Shown: in pieces, positions 44,111-53,390 of the stretch | How the letters are laid out: each line of letters begins with the position of its first letter | Numbering within the stretch: position 1 is the first letter of the stretch | From: Micractinium sp. NFX-FRZ | Taxonomy: Eukaryota > Chlorophyta > Trebouxiophyceae > Chlorellales > Chlorellaceae | Assembly: GCA_029339195.1 (NCBI GenBank) | Contig: JAPTJF010000043.1 | Location: 62,001-126,000 of the forward strand | Reading direction: 5' to 3' | DNA length: 64,000 bases | The notes under the pieces: generated by a model | The model's input: only the letters and a program-made list of their open reading frames with translations | The model's database searches: none | What the model was told of the DNA's origin: nothing | Translations under genes and position numbers: made by a program

Positions 44111-46527
44111 ATGGCTCAGGCGCCTACAGCGGCAGCAGCGCCCGCCGCCGCCGCCACCGCCCCGGACCTGCAACGCTCGGTGTGGCAGGTCGGAGGCACA
44201 CCCACAGAGATTCTACAGCTGTCCGCTGCTTCGAGCAAGCCAGAGGTGGAGGTCCTGGTGGTGCCCGGCAACCCAGGTGAGGCGGGCATTGCTTTTCCAG
44301 CAGGGAGAGCTGCCGGCATGCCTTGGCTTGGCTTGGCCGTCGCCCATGCGGGCAGCCAGCGCACAGCCTGCTAGTTCCCACCCCGCCGCCCTTTGCTGTT
44401 TTGCCCACTTCCCCCCTGCCAGGCGCGGCCCCCTTCTACACGCCCTTCATGCATGCGCTGCACCGCCAGCTGGGCGGGCGTGCCAGCGTGACCGCCGTCA
44501 GCAACCTGGGCATGGATGGGCAGGGGCTGACGCCACGCGGGCGCGTCTTCTCTCTTGAGGAGCAGATCAGGCACAAGGAGGCGCTACTGAGGGAGCACTA
44601 CGCAGGCCCAGGGCGGCCGCCCGTGGTGTTGCTCGGACACAGCATTGGTGGGTAGACTGTGGCACTGTGCCCGGTCGTGCTGCGCAGCGGGTGCGCCGCT
44701 CGCCGCTCACGCCCCTGGCACCCTTGCCCCAAAAGCCGTTACAAAAGCATAAACAGTAATAATGCTTTGATTACAGAAAACCTCATGCAATGCTGGTGCC
44801 CATGAACCGAGCTCGCTCTGCTCCCTGCCTGCCTGGTTGCCTGCCCCCTGCTACCTGCAGGCACGTACATGGCAATACATGCGCTGGCCAGGCTGGAGGG
44901 GCACGACAGCCGCCGGAGCCGGGCAGCAGCTGCAGCGCTGGATGCAGTGGCAGGGCGGGAGTGGGAGCACCCTGATGCAGCTGGCTCCAGCCTGGAGTCA
45001 ATGCAGGCTGAGCTGGAGGCCACGCGGCAGCAGCAGCAGCGGGAGCAGCGGGGGGAGCAGGGGGGGCAGCAGCAGGGCCAGCAGGCGGCGGCAGAGGGCG
45101 GCAACGGCGTGGTCAGTGGCAGCAACGGCAAGCCCGCCGCAACCAGCAGCAACGTGGTCAAGGTGGTGGGCCTTTACCCCTTCCTGCAAGGTTTGTGGGC
45201 CCCAGCAGCTGCGCCTGCTTAGAGGCATTGCATCTCCCTGCACAGTGGAGCAGTTGCAGGGTGGGCAGTCACAGCCTGCTGCAAATAAGTTTTGTCTGGT
45301 CTGGCAACAAACAGACCTTGACCACCTGCCCGCCTGCCCCTCCCTCCCTGCCTGCCTGCTGCAGTCGACCCCGAGTGCAGCAGCCAGGGGCGCCTGCGCC
45401 GCATCACGCCTTACCATGGCGCCCTGGCCACGCTGGCGGGCGGGCTGTCCCTGCTGCCCCTGGGGCTCCGCCGCCGCCTGGTGCGGGCCCTGTCCAGCAA
45501 CGACCTGGACCCACATGCAGTCGACGTAGCGGCCACAGGTTGGGGGGGAGGGCAGGGCCGTGCCTGCACGTGTGTGCTCCAGCTGGCAGGGAGGGAGGGG
45601 TGTGCGCGCCGGGCAGCAGCAGCCGCGCATGTGGCGGCGGTTTGCCACAACCGCTTGTTCCTTGTGTTAAAGCCATGCCCTGCATGCGCACTGCCTGCCC
45701 TCCCCACCTCCCTGCCCCTCCCCACTTCCCAACTCCCACCCCTCTCTGACTGCATTCCACTAATCCCTGCTCCTTCTCCTCGCCCCCCGCTCCTGCCTCC
45801 AGTGTTTGCGGACGCCTGCTGCGTGCAGAACGGGCTGTACATGGGATGGACAGAATTTGAGACGCTGGCGGCGCCCGCCGACTGGTGGCTGGTGCAGTCG
45901 CTCGGGCGCCGCTTTGCCATGTTTGCTGCCCCCGGTGACGTCTGGTTCAAGGTGAATGTTGAACAGCACGCGTCTACTGCTGGACTTGCATGCGGCAAGG
46001 GGCGGCAAACGCTGCCTTGCTCGCCACTAGCTCGCGCCCTCCCCGCCTGTTCTGCTGCCTCGCCCTGCCACGTCGTGCCCACCGTCTTGGCCAACCTGCC
46101 ATTGCTTCCTCTGCTCTGCGCCCTGCTCACTGCTTGCAGCGCTGGAAGTGGGATGTGATGCACCGGGAGGTGCCAGGGGTGGAGGCCCACTGGGTGGAGT
46201 CCCAATCCCACGCCTTTTGCGTGTCCGTGCGCCAGTCGGGTGAGAGCCAGGGGAGGGATGCTGGGAGACCTGGGGCGAGGCAGTGGAGGCAGTGGAGGGG
46301 AACCGGATTTCGGGCAGGCGTGCTGGCGGGCAGGCATGGGCTGCCTGAAAGCGTCATTGTGGCACCCCCCCCTGCAGGCCTGACTACCCGCACCTTGGGC
46401 CCAACGTCTTGGGCTGGCGTGGGCTCTAACCGTTGTTTTTGGCTTGGCGCCGTCCCTTGTTGCAGAGGATCTGGCGGCGAGGGTTGTGCCCATCGTGGAG
46501 GCAGCCATGACTACGTCCAAGCTGTGA
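44111..46527 (+). CDS. LDAH: Lipid-droplet-associated hydrolase (LDAH family, alpha/beta hydrolase)
   Basis: Serine hydrolase of the LDAH (C2orf43) family, found on lipid droplets; proposed to act on sterol or acylglycerol esters. Seven exons: 44111-44276, 44423-44647, 44861-45190, 45365-45538, 45803-45951, 46140-46239, 46466-46527; 401 residues. The first strand and oxyanion loop are VEVLVVPGNPGAAPFYTPF. The nucleophile elbow is VVLLGHSIGTYMAIHALARL, with Ser at about residue 122. The late block VESQSHAFCVSV supplies the catalytic His. Between them a Gln/Gly-rich insert follows the elbow and a conserved GLYPFLQ leads into the cap. The gene reads away from PRT1, and its stop lies about 200 bp before the next same-strand gene. 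Introns are clean. The family is recognised confidently; substrate is unsettled even in animals. Confidence 0.88.
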
Positions 46528-46687
46528 TGATGAAGACGCCTGTATCATCTGGCAGAGACGCCGGATGATGCCAAGCTGCTGTACACACCTGCTGGCCGCT
46601 ATTGTACGTTCCCTTGTGACTGCAACCTGACCTTTTGCTGCTGTGATCAACTGCTGCCTGTATTTTTATCTGTCATGAAAAGCTCGT

Positions 46688-46692
46688 TGTAA
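46688..46692 (+). terminator. TGTAA poly(A) signal, LDAH
   Basis: TGTAA 160 bp after the LDAH stop. It ends only 30 bp before the first possible ATG of the DCC gene, which favours that gene's later start unless the transcripts overlap. Confidence 0.6.
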
Positions 46693-46721
46693 TTTGAAAG
46701 CTCCATGCGCTTTGGGCTGCA

Positions 46722-48352
46722 ATGTTTGCACTGTTGGCTCGAGGTGGCGGCGCGCTGGCGGCGGGCGCTGGCGCCGCAGGAGGGCACGGGGCAGAAGGCG
46801 TGATCGCTCCCACCTGTCTCGCAGCTTACCCTTACCTGACGACCCTGCACTGGCCCGACTCCGCTCAAAGCAAGCCTGCAGGCACAACCAACATGAGGGC
46901 CGCCATTTCCACCACTAGCGCCCGCCTTGCTGGGAGCCCAGCGATTTCAGTCGCAGCAGGAAGGCGGATAGCCGCGCGGCATGTTGCGGCGCGGGCCGGC
47001 GGTGAGCAACGTTGACACCAACACCGCCGCTGCAAAGTTCTGCCTGCCGGTGTTGCCTGCCTGACTTCGTGGTGTTGCTAATAATTGTGCAACAAGCCGC
47101 CTGACAGTTCCCGCCGCCCACCCGCCCCCGCCGTTCCCGCCTGAAGGCCCGGCACCCGCGGCGCCCGCAGCTCAGGCCTCCAGCAGCAGCAGCAGCCAGC
47201 CAACCTGGGCTGTGAAGATGCTGTATGACGGTGCGCCGCCACTCCTTCATGTCGCTGCTGCCTGCAACCGTCACACCCACCTTGTTACCTGCACGCACGC
47301 TGCCCGCTCGCCCCGCCGCTGACCACCCGGCGGGCCGGTGCCCTCTGCCCTCCTCGTTCGCTCCAGTCCCCTCCCTGCATGCTTGCACCCTTCTGGCAGC
47401 CCTGTGACGTGTGTTTGCCCGCTGTCAGTTCTTGAAATCCCACTTGTGCTGCCTGTACCCTTGCCCGCTCCCGCAGGCGACTGCCCGCTGTGCATGCGCG
47501 AGGTGGAGATGCTGCAGCGGCGGGATGCGGGCAAGGGGCGCATCGCTTTCGTGGACATTGCTGCCCCCGACTACGACCCCGCACAGCACGCCGGCATCTC
47601 GTTTGAGGCAGCAATGGAGCGCATCCACGCCGTGGAGGCGGACGGCAGGGTGCTGACAGGTGTGGCCGCGGCGTGAGGGCAGCGTGGCGGGCGGGGGCCA
47701 AAGGGGCGGATGTGGCGCGAGGCGGTAGCACTGGGAGCGCATTCAAGCGCAGGGGCGGACGCTACTGTGGCAGCTTAGCAGGCGGGCGATTAAAATCCCA
47801 CCCTGCCCCGCCCTGCCCCGCCCCCACTGCTGTGCAGATGTGGAGGTGTTCCGCCGGCTGTATGAGGAGGTGGGGCTGGGCTGGGTGTACGCTGTCACCA
47901 AGAACAAGAGCGTGGAGGCGCTGGCCAACAAGTGAGTGAGACAGGGAGGGAGGAGTGGGAGCAGCAGAGAGGGGTAGAGAGAGTGAGGGCGGGACATGGA
48001 GGGCGACAGGGCAGCCGAACGGAGGGCGAGGGACATGGCATCTGGAGCGCAGAAGTGTGGGACTCCAGGCTGTGGGTGTGCTTCCCGCCGTGCGGGGCGC
48101 TGCCTGCCTGCCTCGTGCCCGGATTGCCCACCTACCAGCCTGCCTGCCAGCCGCTCTGTGCTGCGCCCCAGCCCCAACTTTCTTCCCCGCCCCCGCCCCT
48201 CCCCTGCCCGCAGGGTGTACGACGTGTGGGCGCGGTACCGCCTGCCCCTCACGGGCCGCCCCGATTTGATGACGGTGCTGCAGGAGAAGCAGGCGTGTGG
48301 CGCTGCCGCCAAGGAGGGCGGCGCCTGTGCGCTGCCGGAGGACAAGGCATGA
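46722..48352 (+). CDS. DCC-family (DUF393) thiol-disulfide oxidoreductase-like protein, plastid
   Basis: Member of the DCC/DUF393 family, named for its conserved DxxCxxC motif and predicted to be thioredoxin-fold redox proteins. Exons: 46722-47001, 47171-47230, 47477-47659, 47838-47931, 48214-48352. From the first ATG the product has 251 residues; from the in-frame ATG at 46893 it has 194 and starts MRAAISTTSARLAGS, a better transit peptide, and lies farther from the preceding gene's poly(A) signal. I prefer the second start but give the outer limits. The motif MLYDGDCPLCMREVEML is assembled across exons 2 and 3; the Asp and both Cys are present. YEEVGLGWVYAVTK and VYDVWARYRLPLTGRP follow as in plastid homologues. 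Actual redox partners are unknown. Confidence 0.85.
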
Positions 48353-49421
48353 CCGGAAGCGGCGGCAGCAGCAATCACGTGTGCGCACATGCAGTGCCTT
48401 GATCTGATCAATCCTGAGTTATTGTGATTCTTGCATGTGACCCTCCGTCTACACATGAGCAGGTCTCTGTGTGATTCGTGTTTGGTTGAGCAGCTGGAAG
48501 TTCAGAGGCAGTGTTGGCCCACAGCATGCTCTCTTCTTCATCTGCGGGCAGGCCAGAGGGAGGCATGCCTGGGAGGGTCCCAGTTGCGGCAGTGCATGCA
48601 GGGGAGGTCGTTTCTAAAGAGACATCAGATAATCAATCAGGGCCCAGGGCCAGGCTTCGGACACCCATCCAAGGTGCCGAGCGAGAGGCGGCAGTGTGCG
48701 CATGGGGTGGGCGAGCGAGGTCACAACTGTGGGTGGGATGCAGCAGTGAGTGGAATGAGGGCAGGGGCGGGACACGCCCTCTTGCAGCGTTCCGGGAAAG
48801 ATGAGCCAGCGGAAGCATGCAGCCCGCATGCTACGTGCAGCCTGCATGCTACCGTTCATGCCAAGGCATGCGTGGCGGAAGCCCCAGTCTGGGATCTCCT
48901 GCTCCCCCTTTCTCTTTCTCACCCCGCTGCCACCCATTTAAACAGCTGCATCTGCTTGGAAGCTGCCCGTCACCGCCACCCTGGCAACCGCCAGCGACTC
49001 CATTACAGCAGGGCTAGCAGGCTCAAAGCTGTGCACGCCCAGCGCTGTTTCCGCCAATCCTGTGAGCACCTTGCACTGCCCTACTCTTCCGTTGCGCCTG
49101 CCACTGGTGCCGCGACACTTGGAGCCATTGTGTGGGTTCCCAACCAAGAGCACAGAAACGTTAAATGTGCGGGATTCATCCCAGATCAAAAGTTTGAAGT
49201 CAGCAGGAGCCAGACAGGCCTCCTGTGACTTGGGCTTGGGCTGATGAAGGGGGTGCGGAAAGATCATCTATGATACAAGGGGGGCTTGGTGAAAACACGC
49301 AGATCTCACTGAGATTGAAACAGAGCAGGCGGGGAGTGAGTGCGAGATGGGGTTGCTGCTGGTTGGGAAGGGGGGTGAGGCGCGGAGGAGATGCGAGCAG
49401 GGTGTAGCCACTGCAAAGCTT
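48353..49421. other. Gene-poor interval with one copy of a dispersed repeat
   Basis: No supported gene. Open frames on both strands are short or lack conserved features. The right half contains the first copy of a diverged repeat (48881-49060). The left part contains the DCC 3' UTR; no TGTAA was found. Confidence 0.45.
48881..49060. repeat. Dispersed repeat, copy 1
   Basis: About 180 bp matching 51550-51737 in the same orientation, with shared blocks such as TCTCCTGCTCCCC, TTCTCTTTCTCA, CCACCCTGGCA, CCGCCAGCGACTC and GCTAGCAGGCTCAAAG. Eyeball identity is about 80 percent. Read on the minus strand, both copies keep a similar frame (FEPASPAVMESLAVARVAVT here). It could be a fossil exon or a small mobile element; no terminal repeats were seen. 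Confidence 0.8.
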
Positions 49422-50196
49422 TCACCCATCGGCGTAGGCAGACATGTGGTTCGGGTTGTGGGTGTTTGCAGACACAGAGACCGCCACGGCATGCTCATCG
49501 TGCTTCTCAAGTATCACGACGGCGACTCCCCACCGCAGGCAGTAGTAGGGCGAGTGGGGGTACGGTGGGAGGTCATCCACCTGCTCCCAAGTGAGACTCG
49601 TGAGGTGCAATGCAGCACCGCGCACATCCGCCTGAAACACCTCCGTCCACATGGGATCGTTGCGAGCCTCCAGAAACTCAACTGTCGCCACAAACTGCCG
49701 GTGCGCCATCCTAGCGCTCGCCCGCCGCCGCCGCTGCCGCCGCCAGCGTCTGTAGGCCTGCGTTGGTGGTGCGCAGCGCCTCCTCCAGCGCCTCCACCTC
49801 ACCCGAAGGGGTGTCCTGGTTCTGCAGCGCGTCGTGCAGCCGGCACTGTATGGTGAAGTTGAGGTGGTCCAGCAGCACGCGCTCCTCCTCAACACGGCGG
49901 CCTGCGGCAGTGGCGGTCGCGGGCGGTGAGGCAGCAGCGAGGGGCGCCTGGGTGTAGATGCCCCGTAAGTGGGGCGGGTTAATGTAGGGCGGGCTTCTCC
50001 CAAGGCGCCTCCCAGGGCCGAGCATGCTGCGCAGCAGCGACATGCAGCGATCCTGCGGCCCCTGCACCTGCACCTGCACGCACATGCAGCCCCTGCCGCC
50101 CCGACACCGCACCTGCAGTGCCTGCCGCCTTGGCTTGGCGCAATAACCGCAGCGGACGGCCTGACGCTCCACAGCCGACTCGGGCACCTCCGTCAT
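49422..50196 (-). pseudogene. Hypothetical protein gene split by an apparent frameshift
   Basis: Two adjoining minus-strand frames look like one coding region. The first (50196-49711) starts MTEVPESAVERQ and contains a plausible helical segment, RRVEEERVLLDHLNFTIQC then EVEALEEALRTTNAGLQTL, ending in an Ala run and TAG. The second, shifted by one base, starts ATG at 49709 right after that stop: MAHRQFVATVEFLEARNDP, then LTSLTWEQVDDLPPYPHSPY and RWGVAVVILEKHDEHAV, ending at 49422. Both halves have non-repetitive, protein-like composition, whereas the alternative frames are Arg-rich shadows. The break lies in a GGC-rich Ala tract, where indels and read errors are common. I do not recognise the family. 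It may be a pseudogene, a sequencing error or two proteins. Confidence 0.45.
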
Positions 50197-51305
50197 TCAC
50201 TCGCCTTGAACTCTCTCCTCTCCCTGGGGCAGAGGAGGACTGAGACCGCGGCAGCTGGACGGTTGCAAAACAAGAGCCTGCAGGTGGGGGCAGCCCGGGC
50301 ATGCCGCGGTGTGCGCCACACGCCCTGCGTGCTCGGCGTGCATGGCCACACCGCAAGCACCCCCTGCTGCCGATTAATCCCTCTCACACCTTGCCGTCTC
50401 TCCAGGCAATGTGGGCGTAGAATTGTGGGAGTTATGGGTGCACAGGCGCCAGCCCACTGCCCACGCACAAGACCGCAAGCCACATGCAGCAGCTGCCGGC
50501 ACAGGGTGAGGCGGGGCAGGGTCACAGCATGGCACGCATTGAAAGTATGAGACAGGCGGGAAAGTCCACACAGCAACCTGAATGACGGTGCGGTGAGAGC
50601 GGCAAGGCGCACATGTCTCTTTCCAGCCACCGCTCCTGCGGTGCCAGCACCCAGCCAGCACGCAGCAAGCAAGCAGCCAGAGTATCCGCTCATCTCCCGA
50701 GCCGCCACACTCGGGTGCTGCCATGCCCGACTCTGCCTGCGTCTACTGCTGTCGCCCCGCCGATGCCACTGCTAGCTCATGTGGCAAGCTTATCGCTGCT
50801 GCTCAGTTAGCACTGCCGCCAGCTGCTGCGGGTGCACCGCCCCTCGCCCCCTGGACCTCGTCCCGCCTCTTAGCGAAACCCTGCCCAGCGCATGCAGCTG
50901 CGCCAGCATGCAGGCGGTGGGGAGTGCAGCTGAGTGAAAGCGGCTGCCGTCCCCAGGCAGGCACCCACCCCCCACCCCACCTCACCCCACCTGCTCCCGG
51001 CTGCGAACCCAAGCTGCCCTCCAACGCCACCGTCCACCCCGACCATTCCACCCCACCCACCCACCTGCTCCCTGCAATTCAGCTCATCTAACCCGCCCTC
51101 CCCACCCGTCCACCCTCACCAGCACCATCTCGCACCAGCTCGCAAGCACCAGCAGCAGGTCAACGGGTCAGCTTGTATAGGCCCCCTGTTTTCATGGTTT
51201 CATGGTCTCATGGTCTGGTGCATGCCTCGTCAACCTCACAGGATACGGCTCGTCCTGAAGTTGAATCCTCTTGGGGATGTGAAAAGCTGTAACTACTAGA
51301 CTAGA
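50197..51305. other. Intergenic, C-rich; nothing recognised
   Basis: About 1.1 kb upstream of the broken gene. It includes a strongly C-rich stretch near 50960-51070 with CCACCC repeats and a small ATGGTTTC/ATGGTCTC repeat near 51195. No coding frame with believable composition. Confidence 0.4.
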
Positions 51306-51454
51306 CTAGCAGGTCAGCGGACCGCCCTTGGCCAGGCGCACCTGTTTTTCGGTCTCCTCACCACCAGCCTCCCACTTCACAGCCGCCAGCGCCTGCAGTG
51401 GCAGCCCGGGGCTGCGCACCGCGCTGCCTTGCAGGCTGCACAGCTGCTGCAGCC
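51306..51454 (-). CDS. Possible terminal exon of an unidentified minus-strand gene or gene fragment
   Basis: After a good acceptor (TTTTGCAG at 51462-51455) the minus strand reads LQQLCSLQGSAVRSPGLPLQ, then ALAAVKWEAGGEETEKQVRL and a stop at 51306. The composition looks coding. About 100 bp farther upstream on the same strand is repeat copy 2, which keeps the frame FEPASRAVIESLAAARVVVT. Together they may be the remnant of a duplicated gene whose other fragment is repeat copy 1. I could not build a complete model or name a family. Confidence 0.3.
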
Positions 51455-51549
51455 TGCAAAAGCAGAGGCGCAAGGGTGAGAAATGTGGGTATGAACAGCA
51501 GGGCATGCGCGCAGCCCTCTTTACCAGCATCCCTTCCAGCGGGACAGTG

Positions 51550-51737
51550 CCCCGGTCTGAGCTCTCCTGCTCCCCCCTTCTCTTTCTCAACCCCCTGCCT
51601 CCTCCCACTCAAGCCAGGTGCACCTGCTTGAAATCTGCTGGTCACCACCACCCTGGCAGCCGCCAGCGACTCGATTACAGCACGGCTAGCAGGCTCAAAG
51701 CCCCGCACGCCCGGCGCTGGGCTGTTTCCGCCAGTGC
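51550..51737. repeat. Dispersed repeat, copy 2
   Basis: Direct-orientation match to 48881-49060, 2.7 kb away. It flanks the possible terminal exon at 51306-51454. The minus-strand frame shared with copy 1 argues for a coding origin. Confidence 0.8.
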
Positions 51738-52383
51738 CTGCCACAATGGCCACCAGCCCTGCTGCTCCTCAGGGCGAGTCATTGAACGGGGATGGCCGCA
51801 TTTAGGAAGCCGGCAGCTTCTTACTGCAGAGCAAATATTTAGGGCAAGTTGGTGGCAGGTTGCCAGCTGCTCAACGTTTTTTCGCACCCTGCTCGTTCAC
51901 CCGCACCGTGCCTCCCCCTCCACCCCACACCACCTGCTGGACCGCTTCCACCAGCAGTAGCGTGGCCATGTGGCACACTAACAAGACTTCCCAGAGCTCC
52001 CCAATCCGTCTTCTTCTACCTACAAACTTGGCTGCACCTCACATCGGCTATGTCGTTGCTCTCTCGTCCAATTCCTGGGCACACCTCCAGTACAGTATGC
52101 CCTCTGGCCTCCCCTGCAGCGTGTGCCTGCCGTTGTGAGCGATGCCTTGACAGCAGAAATATGTCCGAGGGCACAAAGGTCTCTCTGCCTCCCCGTGTGC
52201 TACAATGTTGGCAGTGGTTGCATTTGCAGGGGCCCATGGCATGCCTTGACGGCAGCGGCCACGGTCAGCGGGCGGCATGGCGGCGGAGTCGTCGGCGGCG
52301 GGCCAGCTGGCAATGGCGATGTGGAGCTCCGACAATCGAGCTCCCGCCGCCTGATCATTCGAGACATCCCCTGTTTGCAGCAC

Positions 52384-52994
52384 ATGCCTACGCGCATACT
52401 GTGTTTGGCGGCTCTCCTTTTGCTGGCCAACACCACCTGCTGTCGCGCCTCGGAGGTGAGTCGCGGCATCACGTATCGGTGCAGATGTGTTGTGAGCACG
52501 GATGCTCAAAGCCTTGCTCGTGCCGGCGCTGCATGCAGGCCGGTCCCGAAGACTTTCTGCCACTGCCGGACACCGCTAGCCCGAGCCGGGAGCTGAAGCT
52601 AGGTGAGCATCGCGGGCCTCGGCGAGATCGCCTCTGCAGCCTTGAGAGGGCGCAGCCTCCGCCGCTGCCATCACCGCGCCGCCGCCGCTCGCTTACCTCG
52701 GCGCCGCCTATGCCGCCTCCTTGTGCAGGCGAGAAGCTCGCGCTTGACGAGCTCGGCCCCCTGATTGTGAATTCTGACGGCAGCCTTCGGCGCATCGCCA
52801 ACTGGCCGCAGCTGAGCCCAGCAGAGCAAGCAGTGGCTCTCAAGCGGCTCAGCAAACGCAACAAAGCGCGGCTGGCGACGCTCGAGGAGGCCCAGTCAGC
52901 GCTGGGGCAGGAGCGGCAGCAGCAGGCAGACGAGGAGCAGCAGGGGGAGCGGGAGCGGGATCTGGAGCAGCAGCAGGCGCGGCAAGAGTTGTGA
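52384..52994 (+). CDS. Small secreted or ER-lumenal Cys-rich protein, conserved hypothetical
   Basis: Three exons, 52384-52455, 52485-52602 and 52729-52994, give 151 residues. Exon 1 is a signal peptide: MPTRILCLAALLLLANTTCC, cleavage likely near RASE. Exon 2 has a compact Cys cluster, CCEHGCSKPCSCRRCM (seven Cys in 16). Exon 3 carries a block that looks conserved, DELGPLIVNSDGSLRRIANW, followed by a basic helix (LKRLSKRNKARLATLEEAQ) and a Gln/Glu-rich tail. I recall similar DELGPxVVNxDGTLxRIxNW segments in proteins of fungi and algae but cannot name a family or function. The first intron is only 29 nt, unusually short, so exon 1 may instead be joined differently. Its stop is 64 bp before the next ATG on the same strand. 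Confidence 0.6.
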
Positions 52995-53058
52995 GCAGCG
53001 GCGCTGACTGTCGAAAGCGAGCAGCAGCAGCAGCAGCAACGGCAGCAGCAGGCCGCCC

Positions 53059-53259
53059 ATGCTTCCTGGCGTGGCAGCGGCGGGCGCAGGCAGGGAGCAG
53101 GATCCGGAGGGGCAGGAGGTGCTGGTGGTTAAGCAGTCCGATTTTGTGCTCCTCATCCTTCTGGTTGTGGCTCTGTTCTACGTCGGTGCTGCCCTCATCT
53201 ACCGCCTGGCGCTGCAGCCCCACAAGGACCCGCGCCTGAACCTGCCCAAGCGCGAGTGA
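53059..53259 (+). CDS. 66-residue single-pass membrane protein
   Basis: Uninterrupted frame starting at the ATG at 53059. Residues 1-27 are polar, 28-49 form one clear transmembrane helix (SDFVLLILLVVALFYVGAAL), and the tail is basic and polar, ending KDPRLNLPKRE. No signal peptide, so probably a tail-in small membrane protein of an organelle or the ER. I do not recognise the family; size and shape resemble small respiratory or photosynthetic accessory subunits, but no signature supports that. It is squeezed between two same-strand genes with gaps of 64 and 131 bp, which suggests a shared or read-through transcript. Confidence 0.6.
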   Translation: MLPGVAAAGAGREQDPEGQEVLVVKQSDFVLLILLVVALFYVGAALIYRLALQPHKDPRLNLPKRE

Positions 53260-53390
53260 GGTCGCGCCAGCCTGGCTGGCTGACAGCTGGCAGCAGGCAG
53301 CAGGCAGGCGGGGCAGCCCTACCAACAGCGGCAGCGGCAGACAGCTGTATTGGAGCAAGAGCGGGGCTCTAAGTCAGCAGCGGGAGCGGC

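Noticed and set aside
48431..49228. 265-codon plus-strand open frame in the gene-poor interval
   Set aside because: Composition is mixed and unlike neighbouring proteins, it runs through the dispersed repeat, and the repeat's conserved frame is on the other strand.
48353..52383. LTR or DNA transposon in the gene-poor interval
   Set aside because: No terminal inverted or long terminal repeats, no target-site duplication and no transposase or reverse transcriptase frame seen; only a two-copy diverged repeat.
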